Of a DNA stretch of 64,000 bases, positions 13,118 to 24,947 are shown one piece after another. Made by a program: the position numbers and the translations under genes. The notes beneath the pieces are model-generated. The model ran no database searches. It was given only the letters and a program-made list of their open reading frames with translations, and had not been told where the DNA came from. Location: the NCBI GenBank assembly GCA_951213105.1, contig OX578152.1, positions 99,405,068 to 99,469,067 on the forward strand, given 5' to 3'. This stretch comes from Amaurobius ferox. Lineage: Eukaryota; Arthropoda; Arachnida; Araneae; Amaurobiidae. Position 1 is the stretch's first letter; the number at the start of each line of letters is the position of its first letter.

Positions 13118-14807
13118 ACGTCTTTTTCAAGAAACAGAGTTTTCGTTAGTATAAAGCATTCTAAAGATGCATTACAAACATTAAGGACCTCCGGAAGAGT
13201 TTCTTCTGCTGTTTTAAAAAATGTCCAATGAAATGCCTAAAATGCAGGTTAACTCTAAAATATCTGAACATTTTGTACCTTAGCTGCCCAATCTCTTGTT
13301 GATTTCTGGTGGACGACGAAAATAGTATTCGATTGGTGGTAATGTTACGGATTTGAATATAGTACTTTACATTCTGCAACACCAAATTTTTTGATGTAAA
13401 TAAAATTTTGACATTTCTATTCAGGCAATAAATTACTGAACTATCTAAAGACTGACCACATTTTACTTAATAAATGAAGATGTGTGTGTGTCTGTAACGG
13501 AAAATCTAAGCGTTAAAGCTTGGTACAGAGGTACTTCAAAACTTTGTAAAATACGTTTCGGTGGGATTGTGATTTTGAAATTTTTTTTATTTGTTTCTTA
13601 GTTATATCTTGTCTTGGCACGATTTTTACACAGATCGGTTCCATAGTGACCGAAAATATTATCACCGACTTTTCATATTGACACCACCGGAATAATGGAA
13701 GAAAAGTTTTTTCCAACGATGTTTGAACCGAATCCGTAAGGAAATTCCTTCTAATTAATTTTTTTAAGTATTTCTAAATTTGCATTTTTTTAGATTATGT
13801 GATATTTATTTCGTTGCACAAAAAATGGCAAGATTAGCACAATGATATATTTTGGCAAAAAGTTGTGTGTATAGCTTCCAATTCTAACAAAAAAAGATTT
13901 CTTTCACTGCGGGGTTCAAGCCATGCCTTCAGGATAATTTCTTTTATTATTATTTTGCTTATCACGGTTGTGGAGCTGTGAACTTTTGTGTACACGACTC
14001 TGCGCATGCACTTGAACATGAAGCCAAAATCATGAAGTCATATCCAGTTTTAAAATATGTTCACATACCCTCTATAATTAAATATCCTGTTGATTTACAA
14101 ATACATACGAAAAATATACCAAAATAAACAAAATCGATTGCTGTTATATAGTATATATATATAAAAAATATATATATACATACATATATATATATGTATA
14201 TTATCGTCTGCAATCTTTTTAATCTTGAAAAGAATTTTTCGAATCTGGGATTTGGTTGCCATACATTTGATTCGCCAAGTAATGAAAAGCGAATTGAAGT
14301 TTTTGGATGACCACCGATTTTAAAAATAATAAAGACATCTTTTTATTGAAATGTGGTTAGAATTTGAAATGCAGTGCTAGAAAATGATTGATTTACACAA
14401 AAACCATAGGATTTATGTAAAATAGATTGAAGTTTATCAAGCTATTATGCTAAACACATTGGTCTGCATACTGGGGGCTTACAAGTTTTCTATACCTCTC
14501 TTAAAGTGTTTTCAAGAAATTTTTTTTCATCAAATGGTGTTAAGACTACTTTCTGCTAACCCGAAACGGATTTTTTATTGATTTTTCTGGCATTCTAATA
14601 GGGATTATGTTGTTAGTTTTAGCATTAAGTATTTAAAACTTCGAATACACCAATGGTTGAATTTTGTTTTTCAATAAAATCGGTATACAGCGATCAGGAG
14701 ACCATCCTTGTTAAGTGAAATAAATAAGATAATTTCTCTTTTCTTATGCATAAGAATAATGTTAAGCCACATCTTTCAAAACACAAGAAATAGGAAAAAT
14801 ACCACAC
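13118..14807. other. Intergenic, no gene recognised
   Basis: AT-rich sequence downstream of the BTB gene. It contains a (TA)n/(TACA)n microsatellite at about 14151-14212. Short open frames on the minus strand (13161-13385, 13513-13716, 13834-14019) have no recognisable domain and no splice context that I can defend. Confidence 0.5.
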
Positions 14808-14813
14808 TTTATT
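14808..14813 (-). promoter_or_regulatory. Putative polyadenylation signal of the BTB gene
   Basis: AATAAA on the minus strand, about 138 bases downstream of the stop codon of the BTB terminal exon. Position and sequence fit a 3' UTR end; use of the site is inferred. Confidence 0.5.
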
Positions 14814-14950
14814 AAACTTCTGAATTTTATAAAATTGGCACATTGAATAAAATATACTTTAGCATGTGTGATATTTCACTTGCATTCTGCGTAAATATAT
14901 GTTATGACAACACAAATGGAACTTATGTGATGCTTGAGAAGTATTCATTT

Positions 14951-15504
14951 CTACTCAGGAATGAGAGCATTCAGTAATTTTACATTCAGATCGTTTGCAG
15001 CAGTGGGGTATTCATTCATAAACGACTCCCATTTAGCAGTCATAATGATTTTTTTCACATTCGTCATGTAGAATGATGTGGCGGATTCTATCAGTGCTGC
15101 ATTGCTGTGCTCTACTGCCAGGGCAATGACGTCTCCAAAAGTATCCACAGATAGTTCTTTCGCCATACATTCTAAGCATTCCGCCTTTAATGAATCCAAT
15201 CCGTACTTGCCAGCTATCGAATATAAGCTATATGCTCTATCTGAGCTCATGCGATCCAATCTCCCGGAATATACATAAAGAAGAAAATCTTGAAATGTGT
15301 CTGGATCGCAGTCAGGGATGTCCACCACGCCGCTTTTTCTTCTTTCCGAGGTTTCGTACTTGAATATTGAGCTAAACACTTTAGAGCGAGCTTCAAGGAT
15401 CAATTTGTGAGCCCGGAACTCCTGATCTTTCACTTTCAAGGTGATGTCGCAGTTGTGCTCATTCAGGAACAAACCCTTCAAATCGTGAATCAACTTGTCA
15501 ACAC
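14951..15504 (-). CDS. TDPOZ/SPOP-like BTB protein, terminal exon
   Basis: Encodes 183 codons plus two bases and ends at TAG. It begins after a good acceptor (TTTTCTTATATAG). An open frame running seven codons further upstream, starting MFSYI, would translate through this acceptor and is not a credible start. Residues 1-118 look like a BTB/POZ domain: NCDITLKV, the AHK triad at 31-33, ARSKVF, VDIPDCD, and LLYVYSGRL. The remainder resembles the SPOP 3-box/BACK region (AIAGKYGL-type helix, a W near 158). Proteins of this class normally carry an N-terminal MATH domain and act as CUL3 ubiquitin-ligase adaptors. The MATH exons are not visible in this window. The adaptor role is family knowledge, not shown here. 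Confidence 0.85.
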
Positions 15505-16928
15505 CTATATAAGAAAACAAAATTATTCTATTTTTTCACTTAGTTATATCGTCTAATTTGTTAAATCTATTGTGAGATATGGTAAATATATCCATTTTGG
15601 TGACATTAAAAATTCTTTGAAAATGTACCAACAACAAATGTCAGAAACAGAAATGAATGAAAACATATTGAAAGGCTGAACAATCTGAGTCTCTTCTATG
15701 GTGGCAGCATGTGATATTACTTCAAATGGGATAAAATAGAAGTAATTGGCTTAAAACTAAAGTATAACAGTGCATTCCGTATTATGTTGATTGATTTAAA
15801 AAATCTGATGTTGGCAACACATGACTTTCCTTATATAATGCAATGAATTTACTAATTTTACAGTTAAAAAAAATGTTATTCTTATAGTAGATACTTATAT
15901 TCTTTCCAAGATATTGAATTTTCTTCAATTAGTCGTCATTTTCATTGATTTAGCGTCATTTTTATCAATTTGGCGAGATTTTTGTTAATTTGGCAACAAT
16001 TAAAAATGTCGCCAAGTTGGCGACATTCCGTCAAATTTGTCGCCAAAATATCGCCAATCGTTATGGACGGAGAAATAAGTTATTCTTACTATTGGATAAA
16101 TGACTATTGGCGTTCAAATAAAAAAGTCTTACTCAAAGTATATTTTTTCATGAATGATACGAGCTAGATCCCCGAGAATGATGTCACCGAATTTATCGCA
16201 TGGTATTTATTATACATGAAAAGTGAACATAATTCTCACTAGGAAATATTTTTTTTTATTTTCTATAACTTTTTGATAATTTTTTTGAAAAATGCGCAAT
16301 ATCTCTAGAACGGTTCATCTTAGCGTTCTAAAATTTATGTCAATCGTTTTCTAATGAAAAATCACATAAGAAATGTCTATTTGCGTAACTTTATTAGCGG
16401 TTTTGATTTTTTAACGATTTTTTCAAAATTTCACTCGAAAATTTGGGGGGGTTCTGAACATTCGATTGCGTATAAAAACAATAGGCTTCCAGTGTTTACG
16501 GATTGTGATTTTTGTACTAAATTTCGTTCGAATCGGTCCATTCGTTCGTCAGTTATCGTCTCCACAGCCTCACTGACACACACACACACACAGACATCAC
16601 TTCAAAAATGCTAGATTCGTGATCAGGAATGCTTGAAACGTGCTCTCCCGTCGAAAACTCGAATTCGAATTTTCGACCCCGTCACGATACTTTCCTTATA
16701 CATTATGTATATAAGGAAAGTAATAATGCATATTTTACAGGCTACTCTCTAAAAGTATTTTAATAGATTTAAAAATAATCGTGATTCAATATAACATAAA
16801 TATTCTAACGTCAAAGCTAGAATCAAATTATGCAGGATATCAGGATCATATAATCGTATATAAAACTTCAATTGCCTTTACTGCAAAAATATTATATCTA
16901 AATATGAAACTTGATGCAAAAAACTGAC
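15505..16928 (-). other. Intron of the BTB gene, carrying a family A element
   Basis: Bounded on the minus strand by donor GGAG|GTCAGT at 16929/16928 and acceptor TTATATAG| at 15505. The split glycine codon (G + GT) is completed correctly across it. About 920 of its 1424 bp are a family A insertion, so the ancestral intron was probably near 500 bp. Confidence 0.75.
15801..16722 (+). mobile_element. Family A element, full length, intronic (A4)
   Basis: Complete copy from TCTGATGTTGGCAACACATG to the 3' hairpin ending AAGGAAAGTAA. The (AC)n tract is near 16575. It lies inside the BTB gene intron, antisense to the gene. Confidence 0.9.
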
Positions 16929-17015
16929 CTCCTAGAATAGGGTGGATGTCTTTCTCATAGTGTTCGGAACTTTTTTCCTTCGAGTTTTCTTTTCCTTCCG
17001 TACATTCCTCCAAAC
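16929..17015 (-). CDS. TDPOZ-like BTB gene, linker exon
   Basis: An 87-bp exon with acceptor TTGTCTTGCAG| and donor GGAG|GTCAGT. It starts with two bases of a codon and ends with one, so it is symmetric and leaves the frame unchanged if skipped. It encodes an acidic, polar stretch (LEECTEGKENSKEKSS...HPILG) with no fold. That is typical of the variable linker between MATH and BTB domains. It joins in frame to the BTB exon at 15504. Upstream coding exons are not found; they may lie further right or outside the window. Confidence 0.7.
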
Positions 17016-17479
17016 CTGCAAGACAATAAAATTATATTTCAATATTTCAGGGTTCATGTGTCAATGTTTAATTTGTTACAGATGATGATCCACAAGGAAC
17101 CCATTTTGTTTTCATAATAGTATATTAAAGTGGCATAATTTATTCTGTGAGAGAAATATCATGCTATGCCAATAATTTTTGTTTATTTATAAATAAATTC
17201 TTAATGACAGCAAACATATTTTCCTGTGACTGCGTTAGATATGTAATTGTTTCAACACAGTTCTTTACTTCTATGTATAGATTTAAAGTACTAACGGAAC
17301 AGATCACAAGAATGTGTGTGACACAGTAGAGTTGGTGTTTCTGAAAAGGGAGAAAAAGGGTCGATATGTTAAAAATGGTAAACTGTCTACGGCTGCAAAC
17401 CAGTTTGCTCTTAAAGATAATTTTCATCCCATGATAGTAATACATTTTTTAATTATCTGCAATAATCCCCCGTAATATT
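17016..17479. other. Upstream intron or intergenic sequence
   Basis: No exon or repeat recognised up to about 17440. The last 40 bases (CTGCAATAATCCCCCGTAAT) belong to repeat G and match 39360-39385 in reverse complement. Confidence 0.45.
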
Positions 17480-18388
17480 ACTTTCCTTATATACACCATG
17501 TATAAGGAAAGTATTGTGACGGGGTCGAAAATTCGAATTCGAGTTTTCGACGGGAGAGCACGTTTCAAGCATCCCTGATCACGAATCAAACATTTCTGAA
17601 GTGATGTCTGTGTGTGTGTGTGTCAGTGAGTCTGTGGAGACGATAACTGACGAACGAATGGACCGATTCGAACCAAACTTGGTACAAAAATCACAATCCG
17701 TAAACACTGGAAGCCTATTGTTTTTATACGTAATCGAATGTTCAGAACCCCCCTAAATTTTCGAATGAAATTTTGAAAAAATCGTCAAAAAATCAAAACC
17801 GCTAATACAGTTACGCAAATAGACATTTCTTATGTATTTTTTCATTAGAAAACGATTGGCATAAATTTTAGAAGGCTAACATGAACCGTTCTCGAGATAT
17901 TGCACATTTTTCAAAAAAATTATGAAAAATTCACATAAAAAAAAATTTCCTATTGAGAAACATGTTCACTTTTCATATGTAATACCATGCGATAAATTGA
18001 GTGACATCATTCTCGTGGATCTAGCTCGTTCCATTCATGAAAAAATATACTTTGAATAATACTTTTGTATTTGAACGCCAATAGTCATTTATCTGCTGTA
18101 AGAATAACTTTTTCTTAGTGCATAACGCTTGGCGAGAATTTGGCGACGAATTTGGCGAAATGTCGCCAACTTTTCGACTTTTTTGAAATGTTGCCAAATT
18201 AATGAAAATCTCGCCAAATGGATAAAAATGATGCTAAATCAATGAAAATGACGACTAATTGTCGAAAATTCAATATCTTGGAAAGAATATTAGTATCTAC
18301 TATAAGAAAAACCTATTTTTTACTTTAAAAGTAGTAAATTCATTACATTATATAAGGAAAGTCATGTGTTGCCCACATCAGATTTTTT
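17480..18388 (-). mobile_element. Family A element, full length, inserted in repeat G (A5)
   Basis: Complete copy from ACTTTCCTTATATACACC to CCCACATCAGATTTTTT. Its flanks, CCCGTAATATT on the left and ACTTTATGAATCCC on the right, are contiguous in the paralogous repeat at 39345-39375. That defines both ends and shows no long target duplication. Confidence 0.93.
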
Positions 18389-18815
18389 TACTTTATGAAT
18401 CCCTTTTCATTTATCTTTACCGTGAATCTATTTGCAATTTTGATCCCGTTCAAACTTTTAGTTATGCTTGCCGTCTCGTTCTCGACTCACTATGTCATGT
18501 GTTAAACCTTGATAGAATTTTTTTGAATATTTAGTAGATGCTTTATTTTGGCCTGGCTACCATTAAATTTATGAACTTTTTCCTTTTATTGTACTTTTGT
18601 ATTTTATAATTAAATTATATTTTAAATATTTCGTATTTAAAAATGTAAAATGTTTAATATGTAAATTTTGTCTGGCAGTTATGGCATGTGTTTAAGCACG
18701 TGTTGGCCATTTATTTTCACTTCTCCAATGATGAAGGGCACAGCAATGCCCGAAAGTGCTATGACTGTGTAATTTTATAGTACGTCATAAAAGGAAATTT
18801 TAATAAAATATTTTT
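18389..18815 (+). mobile_element. Repeat G, probable retroelement 3' region (copy 1)
   Basis: Matches a second, A-interrupted copy on the minus strand (39160-39385 plus 37690-37892). The first part keeps a conserved reading (ESICNFDPVQTFSY versus DSICNFDPIQTLSY), with changes mainly at third positions, so it was once coding. The second part has a hairpin GGGCACAGCAATGCCC followed by GAAAG (18736-18756) and then AATAAAATATTTTTAATTA. A LINE- or Penelope-like tail is plausible; the class is unproven. Confidence 0.55.
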
Positions 18816-18941
18816 AATTATGGCCAAAAAATTTTTTGGTTTGCCTTTATTTTTAAAGTATTAATTATTTTGACGCGTTTCCATGCAATTTTATACATTC
18901 AAATATAACAAACCATTAGGTAGGTTAATTATTAACATACG

Positions 18942-19896
18942 ACTTTGTTCATTCTGTTTGTTTGTCTGTCTCTGTCCGTTCTCACGATAACTACCGTAAA
19001 AATGAATTTATCAAAATGAAATTTTAGTATGTTGTTGAGACGGTCTGTGGGATATATTGGAATGTAAATGAATAATATCACCCAATTAGTTTTGGATTGA
19101 ACCCGGGTTGAAAAAATGAAATACGTTGAGCCCTATGGGACGTAATTTTTTAAACACTTTTTAAGTGAATTTAAAATTCACAAATTGCTTTGAAAATTTT
19201 AAAAAATTATACAAATTATCCCATAAATATAAAAAAAAAAAATCAACAAAATATGTTCGGTAGTTTTTTTTAAATAAAAATTAAAATAATAATTGCACCC
19301 ATATTATATGTAGAAATCACGTGATCCACTTCAAAATAAAATATGGCATCCATCTTTTTCCAGGTTTTAAAATTGTGACTTTTAAAGTTCTTTTTCATTT
19401 ATATTTAGTGTTGCATCCATCCATCTTAAAACCACTTTATTTTTGCGTAACTTCTGTGCATCTAATTTCTGTTTGCAATTACAATAGTTTTGAGTTTAAA
19501 TGATCATCAAACTTTGATTATTTCTATAAAAAAGCCTAATTTTAACGTATGCAGAATGTAAACACATCTAGCTGTAAGATGAGTTGTACAAGAATTGCTT
19601 GAATTTTTTTAACTCAAAATTATTTAGCCCTGGAGTCTGGAATATAGCTGATATGAATGAAACATTCATTGATTTTACATAGAGAAGCAGACGATTTTAT
19701 AGTATTTTCCTTTTCGATGAAGTTTTAAGCTTGGGTTAGAAAGTACTTTTACCTCCATAGTTTTAAGTTTTTAAGTAAAATAAATTACTGTAGTATCGTG
19801 ATAATTTTAAAAATCTCACCACTGAATGAAATAAAGTTTATGAATGAAAGATTCACTACTTTTATATAGAGAGTCAGGCGAGTTATATTTCGATGG
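18942..19896 (+). repeat. Family D repeat, copy 1
   Basis: Starts ACTTTGTTCATTCTG with (TGTC)n and continues through ATGTTGTTGAGACGGTC, GGATTGAACC, GTGTTGCATCC, TTTAAATGATCATC and GTAAGATGAGTTGTA. It matches 60651-61735 in order, with partial copies at 61736-62225 and 26805-26945. No open frame. 18816-18941 shows nothing recognisable. Confidence 0.75.
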
Positions 19897-20114
19897 AATC
19901 CCTATCTATTCGCCCCGCAGACGATTTCGCCCACCCCACCATTCCATTGTCCCAGAATGACATGAAACATTACCACTCAGTGGGGGAGTGCTATCTCCTT
20001 TGGACTCAGATATAGGGATTTTTAGTAGGGATTATATATATACCAGGACATAGAAGGAAATCTCGAAAACCAAACACTGGTTCTCTTAGAACAAAAATAA
20101 AAGCAAGATGAAAT

Positions 20115-21420
20115 ACAATGGACTCTCGTTAAGACGGCACACGTTCAAGATTTCTGGTTATTACGTACAAATACGGATTCACCGGTTAAAGTTTATAGAC
20201 GTTGCATGTTATAAACATCGCTTAATACGCTCGTTTATTCCTTAAGGGTGAGAGTCAGTAAATTTTCTGCCCTATCCGCGCTTTGTTAACTTTCGAGGCA
20301 CACATATTTCGCCGAAATTCTGCTCAAACAGTTGCGAAATATTTTCTGAAAGATAAAGTGCAATGCTTAGATTATATTAAAACTAAATTTAATGCCCCAA
20401 AAAACATAGAATATATTTTTTATTTTAATCCAAAATATTTTTGGTGCTGCCATCTGTTGTCGTAATTTAATTCATACCGATTATTTTTATTTTTTAATGA
20501 ATATTTTAAAATATCTATTCCTTCTAATACAGTGTTAAATACAACAGCAGATCATATATAATAATGCCACAATCACGGAAAGGTAATTTATCATTCTATA
20601 AATTTGATAAAGTATCTGAATGTACACCACTGAGGACTGCAACTTTGTGTTCAAGTTCCTTTGTCTTCAAGTCCAAGTTCAATTACGTTTCCGTGATTAT
20701 GGCATTATATATGATCTGTTGTTGTATTTAATAGCGTATTAGAAGGAATAGACATTTAAAAATGTTCATTAAAAAATAAAAATAGTCTGTATGAATTAAA
20801 TTACGACAACAGATGGCAGCACCAAAAATATTTTAAATTAAAATAAAACATATATTCTATGTTTTATTGGGTATTAAATTTAGTTTTAATATAATCTAAG
20901 CATAGCATTTTATATGTAAGAAAATATTTCGCAACTGTTTGAGCAGAATTTCGGCGAAATGTGTGTGCCGCGAAAGTTAACAAAGCGCGGATAGGGCAGA
21001 AAATTTACTGACGCTCACCCTTAAGATAGACACAATCAATTTAATTTTTTAATCAGTAAAAGATCTTCCAGAATATACTTTTGAGAAGCTGACTAAAATT
21101 GAGAATGACACAAAAATAAGACTTTACCCAGAAGAAACAAATAACTATTATTTCAATTTAAAATTAGTAATACGTATAACTACATTTTGTTTATGATTTG
21201 GATGTTAATATTTTTTCATATTTATCTCATTATACGTATTAAACCGTTTTGATTAAAATTATGTCTTTTTGGTTTCAAGGTTGTATTTTTAAATGCACCT
21301 AGTATGTTGCATAAAAGTATATTACTATTTTAGGCCAGATTTATAGACTCCCGCTATAATGAACTCTCGTTAATACGCACAATAAATGTTGGCCATTGAC
21401 TATCCGTCTTAAAGAGTGTA
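20115..21420. mobile_element. pogo/Tigger-like DNA transposon relic (low confidence)
   Basis: CAATGGACTCTCGTTAAGACGG at 20115 and a second ATGAACTCTCGTTAATACGC near 21358 resemble the terminal and subterminal repeats of pogo-type elements. No transposase frame survives and the opposite terminus is not visible. The TTAA foldback element at 20246-21020 is inserted in it. 19897-20114 shows nothing else recognisable. Confidence 0.3.
20246..21020 (+). mobile_element. TTAA-flanked foldback MITE, copy 1
   Basis: Two arms of about 335 bp (20246-20582 and 20682-21020) are inverted repeats around a spacer of about 100 bp. Ends read GGGTGAG(A/C)GTCAGTAAA and the complement. TTAA stands directly outside both ends (20242-20245 and 21021-21024), the target preference of piggyBac-type transposases. 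No coding capacity. A second copy lies at 62424-63191, also TTAA-flanked. The short open frame at 20283-20465 is a by-product of the arm. Confidence 0.85.
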
Positions 21421-21601
21421 AAAATAAATTTTTAGGATATCCATATTATGATATTTTTCCTTGAAATTTTGCGAATATTTATAAATATATTTTTCATGTA
21501 TTTCAAATGTGTATTCATGTGTCATGTATTTCAAATGTTTCAGCCGATTTAGGCATAAATACTTTTTATAAAAATAGAGACAAAATCATATTATAAAGTG
21601 A

Positions 21602-21602
<1 letters not shown>

Positions 21603-21636
<34 letters not shown>
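21603..21636. repeat. (TA)n microsatellite
   Basis: Uninterrupted TA dinucleotides in AT-rich sequence. Confidence 0.9.
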
Positions 21637-21638
<2 letters not shown>

Positions 21639-21739
21639 CCAAGAAAAATATAAACATTATTTATATAAACATTATCCTTTATATTTCTTAAAGGACTGTT
21701 ATAGATCGATTTTCAAGGATCAGGTAGATTTTGACAGTT

Positions 21740-22100
21740 TACTTCTTCAATCTGCGGGTAAATAAAGTTTATGCGTACCTGCTAAGATTGCACGCATGCG
21801 TAAGTTGAACATATATAAGATAGCGAGTTGGGCAAGATTCACTTTTGGTCCAGTTTCCTTCTGTTTGGTTGGTCTTGTTCTTCCGTATTCGGGTGCCTTC
21901 GTATTAGCACGCAATGGGGACCAACCTTTGCTTTGTATTGGTACCGTGAGCGTTTGCCTAGGCTGGAAAAGCAGCTTTAAACGGGAGGGGGAGTCGCAAT
22001 CCTCCCCAACCATTAAATGCAAAGCATTTGGTTATCCCAAGTTCCTTTAATTCTTCTTTTTCTTGGATTACATTCTGCTTCGGAGTATAGAGCGGCTTGG
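21740..22100. other. Higher-GC island with TATA-like motif; identity unknown
   Basis: Base composition is clearly more balanced than the surroundings. CATATATAAGATAGCG near 21810 could be a core promoter, with GATTCACTTTTGG about 25 bases downstream. Short open frames on both strands (21747-22022, 21796-22050) have no recognisable domain. A promoter, a solo LTR or an old retroelement piece are all possible. No TG...CA termini or duplications could be fixed. Confidence 0.3.
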
Positions 22101-22179
22101 CGCCTTTTCCTGAGTAGTGCTTTTGATTTTTGTGGATATGCATAGGAATTCTATTTGAATTTGTTTACTAGCTTTTATA

Positions 22180-22400
<221 letters not shown>

Positions 22401-22456
22401 CTAAAATTTCAAGTTTTTATTCATTTCATTTCTTTTATCCTGTGAAAAATGCTAAC

Positions 22457-22687
22457 CGTACTAAGATTTAATCAGCACTAGGGCAATTTATCTATCAAAG
22501 TTAGTGAAATTGGGTTAAGCAGTCTTTCAGTTAGAATGAATACATACTTTGCACACCCAGACGTCACTCTAAAATTAGTTTTTTCGGGTTCCAGAGTGCT
22601 CGAAATGTGTAGATCCGTCAGAAACTCGAATGCGATTTTCGGTTCGAGTTCAATACTTTTCCTATACATTACCTTGTAGGGAAAGTA
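22457..22687 (+). mobile_element. Family B element, 3' fragment (B0)
   Basis: Matches the 3' third of family B: AATCAGCACTAGGGC, CACACCCAGACGTCAC, GTAGATCCGTC and the terminal hairpin CTTTTCCTATACATTACCTT...GGGAAAGT. It is more diverged than B1-B3 and is 5'-truncated. Confidence 0.8.
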
Positions 22688-24198
22688 AAAATAATATAAC
22701 AAAGTCTAAGAATTCAAATCAGAGGCAAATGGTGTTAAATTTAAATTTATGCAGAAAAAGTTAATGTGTGACTCTAAATGGAATTCTAATAATTTGTTAT
22801 CGATATTCGAATGTGGAAAAATTTAGTTAAGTGATCATAGACAGCTTTTTTAAATTCTTTTGTACAACTATCTACTATAATATCATGAGTGATTCAAAGC
22901 GATTCCACTCATAGCTTTATATTTAATTTAAAATAACTAATATTACCAGTTGTAAATTAAATTTAAGGGCCCCTTAAAAATTTGGGGGACCACGCCCCAG
23001 AAGCCTGTGCATCAACCAGTCCCTGCCAATGTACTCGTCTTAATAGAAAAAAATTTGGTGGTGTTTTACTCCAAGTAAATGTTATAAATTATGCATTTAT
23101 TGAATAACTACAATTCTTAGAATATATGTAACCGAATTTTGTCAACAAATTATACATAAGTGTTACATAATTATAACCATTAGAAACAAAGATATTTTAG
23201 TCCAATAAGCAAATAATTTGTTAAAATGTCTTTTTGGTAACTTATACTTTACTGTAGTATGAATTCATATATGTTTCTTCAATTTTATCTCTAAGCACAT
23301 TACATAAATAATATTCTAATATTTTTTCCGCAGTAACATGTCCCTTAATAGTTCTGTTATTGTTAAAAATAGTAGTGAATATGACTGTTATTATTAGATC
23401 ATATCCCAATTGGGATACTGATGTTTCAGTTGACGAAAGCTTAAATGCTGTTCATCTTGCACGAGAAAGTTTTGATGTCAGTCTTATTATACTATAAGTT
23501 AAGCTATCATATCAATTAGAAGTTAAGTTTATCAAAGTTATAGTTTATGTAATCTGCCGTATTAAAGCAATAATATGAAAATACAGTTTAAAAGAATAAT
23601 TAGTTCATTAACTGTAACTGCATAGACACAGGAAAATTTCACTGCAAGACACTATATTACAGAAATGATTTCAAGCTGCATACCTGCTATGCCTGTATCT
23701 CTAAAACTATAGTGGTTAAACGAAGTTGAGATGGCACGTCGGAAGGTCTACGGTAATCTAGAATGCTTTCTAAAGTCGTATGGTTGGATCATATGTTTTC
23801 TTCTTTTCATTCAGACAGCCTATCCATATGAAAAATTCATCTGAGTTTGACGAAATTTCCAGATGTTCACAAATAATGTAAGTGAGATAGGTTCCCTAAA
23901 AAAATTGAATTTCCAACTCCTTAATTTTCAAGCCTTTCCTTATTTTAAGGTAAAATTCTTAAAAAACTCGTATTTTTGACATAAAAATATGTCATTTCAC
24001 TTGTGCTGAATCCTGTAGAGAAATATATTTAACGTCAAGAGATTTTCTCCATCACTCGATTTTATGTATGCTATTTAAGACGACATGTTTACCGTTGATG
24101 TAATTATTTATTTTCTTCGTCCAATATTCTAAATCCTTTGTCCAAACAAAAACTTAACAGTAAAGAGTTTAGGGACAAACTGACCAGGAGAATAGAAA
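22688..24198. other. No recognisable feature
   Basis: AT-rich unique-looking sequence. I found no gene, RNA or family match. A short GC-rich island (GGGCCCCTTAAAAATTTGGG...CCAGAAGCCTG, 22967-23030) may be a decayed repeat. Confidence 0.45.
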
Positions 24199-24942
24199 CC
24201 TGATGTGGGCAGCACATGACTTTCCCTGCAGACTTATATCCACGTTCTCTTTATTTTAATTAAATTTAATTCACTTTTCGTTCTCATTTATTAAGTAGAC
24301 TTATTTTCAAAATTGGCGTAGAGAAAATACGAAAAAAACTAAAATATCTCGAGAACGGCTAGTCCCAGTGTAAAGGGGTTGGTCTTATTCTTTTCATCGT
24401 TAAAAATTACGTATAAAACAAGCATTTAATGGATATATATCAGCATTCGTATGTATTTATTTTAGATTTTGACGATTTTTGAGGGCCATTTCGCAAAAAA
24501 AAAAGGCAGGTTATTTTTTTCCGAATCATACCAAAATCTAATCAGAACCAGGGTATCCTTAAAGTGACTTATCAACCGATTTTTGTGAAATTCGGTCCAT
24601 TAGTTTTCCAGCTAGAGTGGATGCAAGCTTTTGCGGGCCATTTCGCAAAAAAAGGCGGGTTCTTTTATCACGCATCATACCCAAAACTAATCAGCGCCAG
24701 ATTCGCCCACAAGTGACTTACCTACCAAATTTTGTGAAATTCGGTCCATTAGTTTTTGAGTTAGAGTGGGTACAAAATTTGCACAGATAGACAGACAGAC
24801 ACACAGACACACGTCCCGCTAAAAATAGTTTTTTCGTATTCTAGAGGTCTCGAAACGTGTAGATCCGTCGAAAACTCGAGTAGCGATTTTCGGCATGATT
24901 CCAATACTTTCCCTATACATTACCATGTATTGCAGGGAAAGT
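24199..24942 (+). mobile_element. Family B element, full length (B1)
   Basis: Family B is a sister of A. Its 5' end is CTGATGTGGGCAGCACATGACTTTCCCTGCAG. The body holds an internal repeat of about 150 bp (GGGCCATTTCGCAAAAAA ... GAGTGGATACA), here in two units. Then come (GACA)n, TAGATCCGTCGAAAACTCGAG and a 3' hairpin ACTTTCCCTATACATTACCATGTATTGCAGGGAAAGT. Non-coding. It joins B2 head to tail through five A residues. Confidence 0.9.
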
Positions 24943-24947
24943 AAAAA

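Noticed and set aside
15505..15520. ATG at 15518-15520 as start of the BTB protein
   Set aside because: The codons before VDKLIHDL are a pyrimidine-rich splice acceptor, and a matching upstream exon with the correct phase exists at 16929-17015.
23404..23418. Short palindrome ATCCCAATTGGGAT
   Set aside because: Palindromes of 14 bp are expected by chance in a window this size; no context supports a role.
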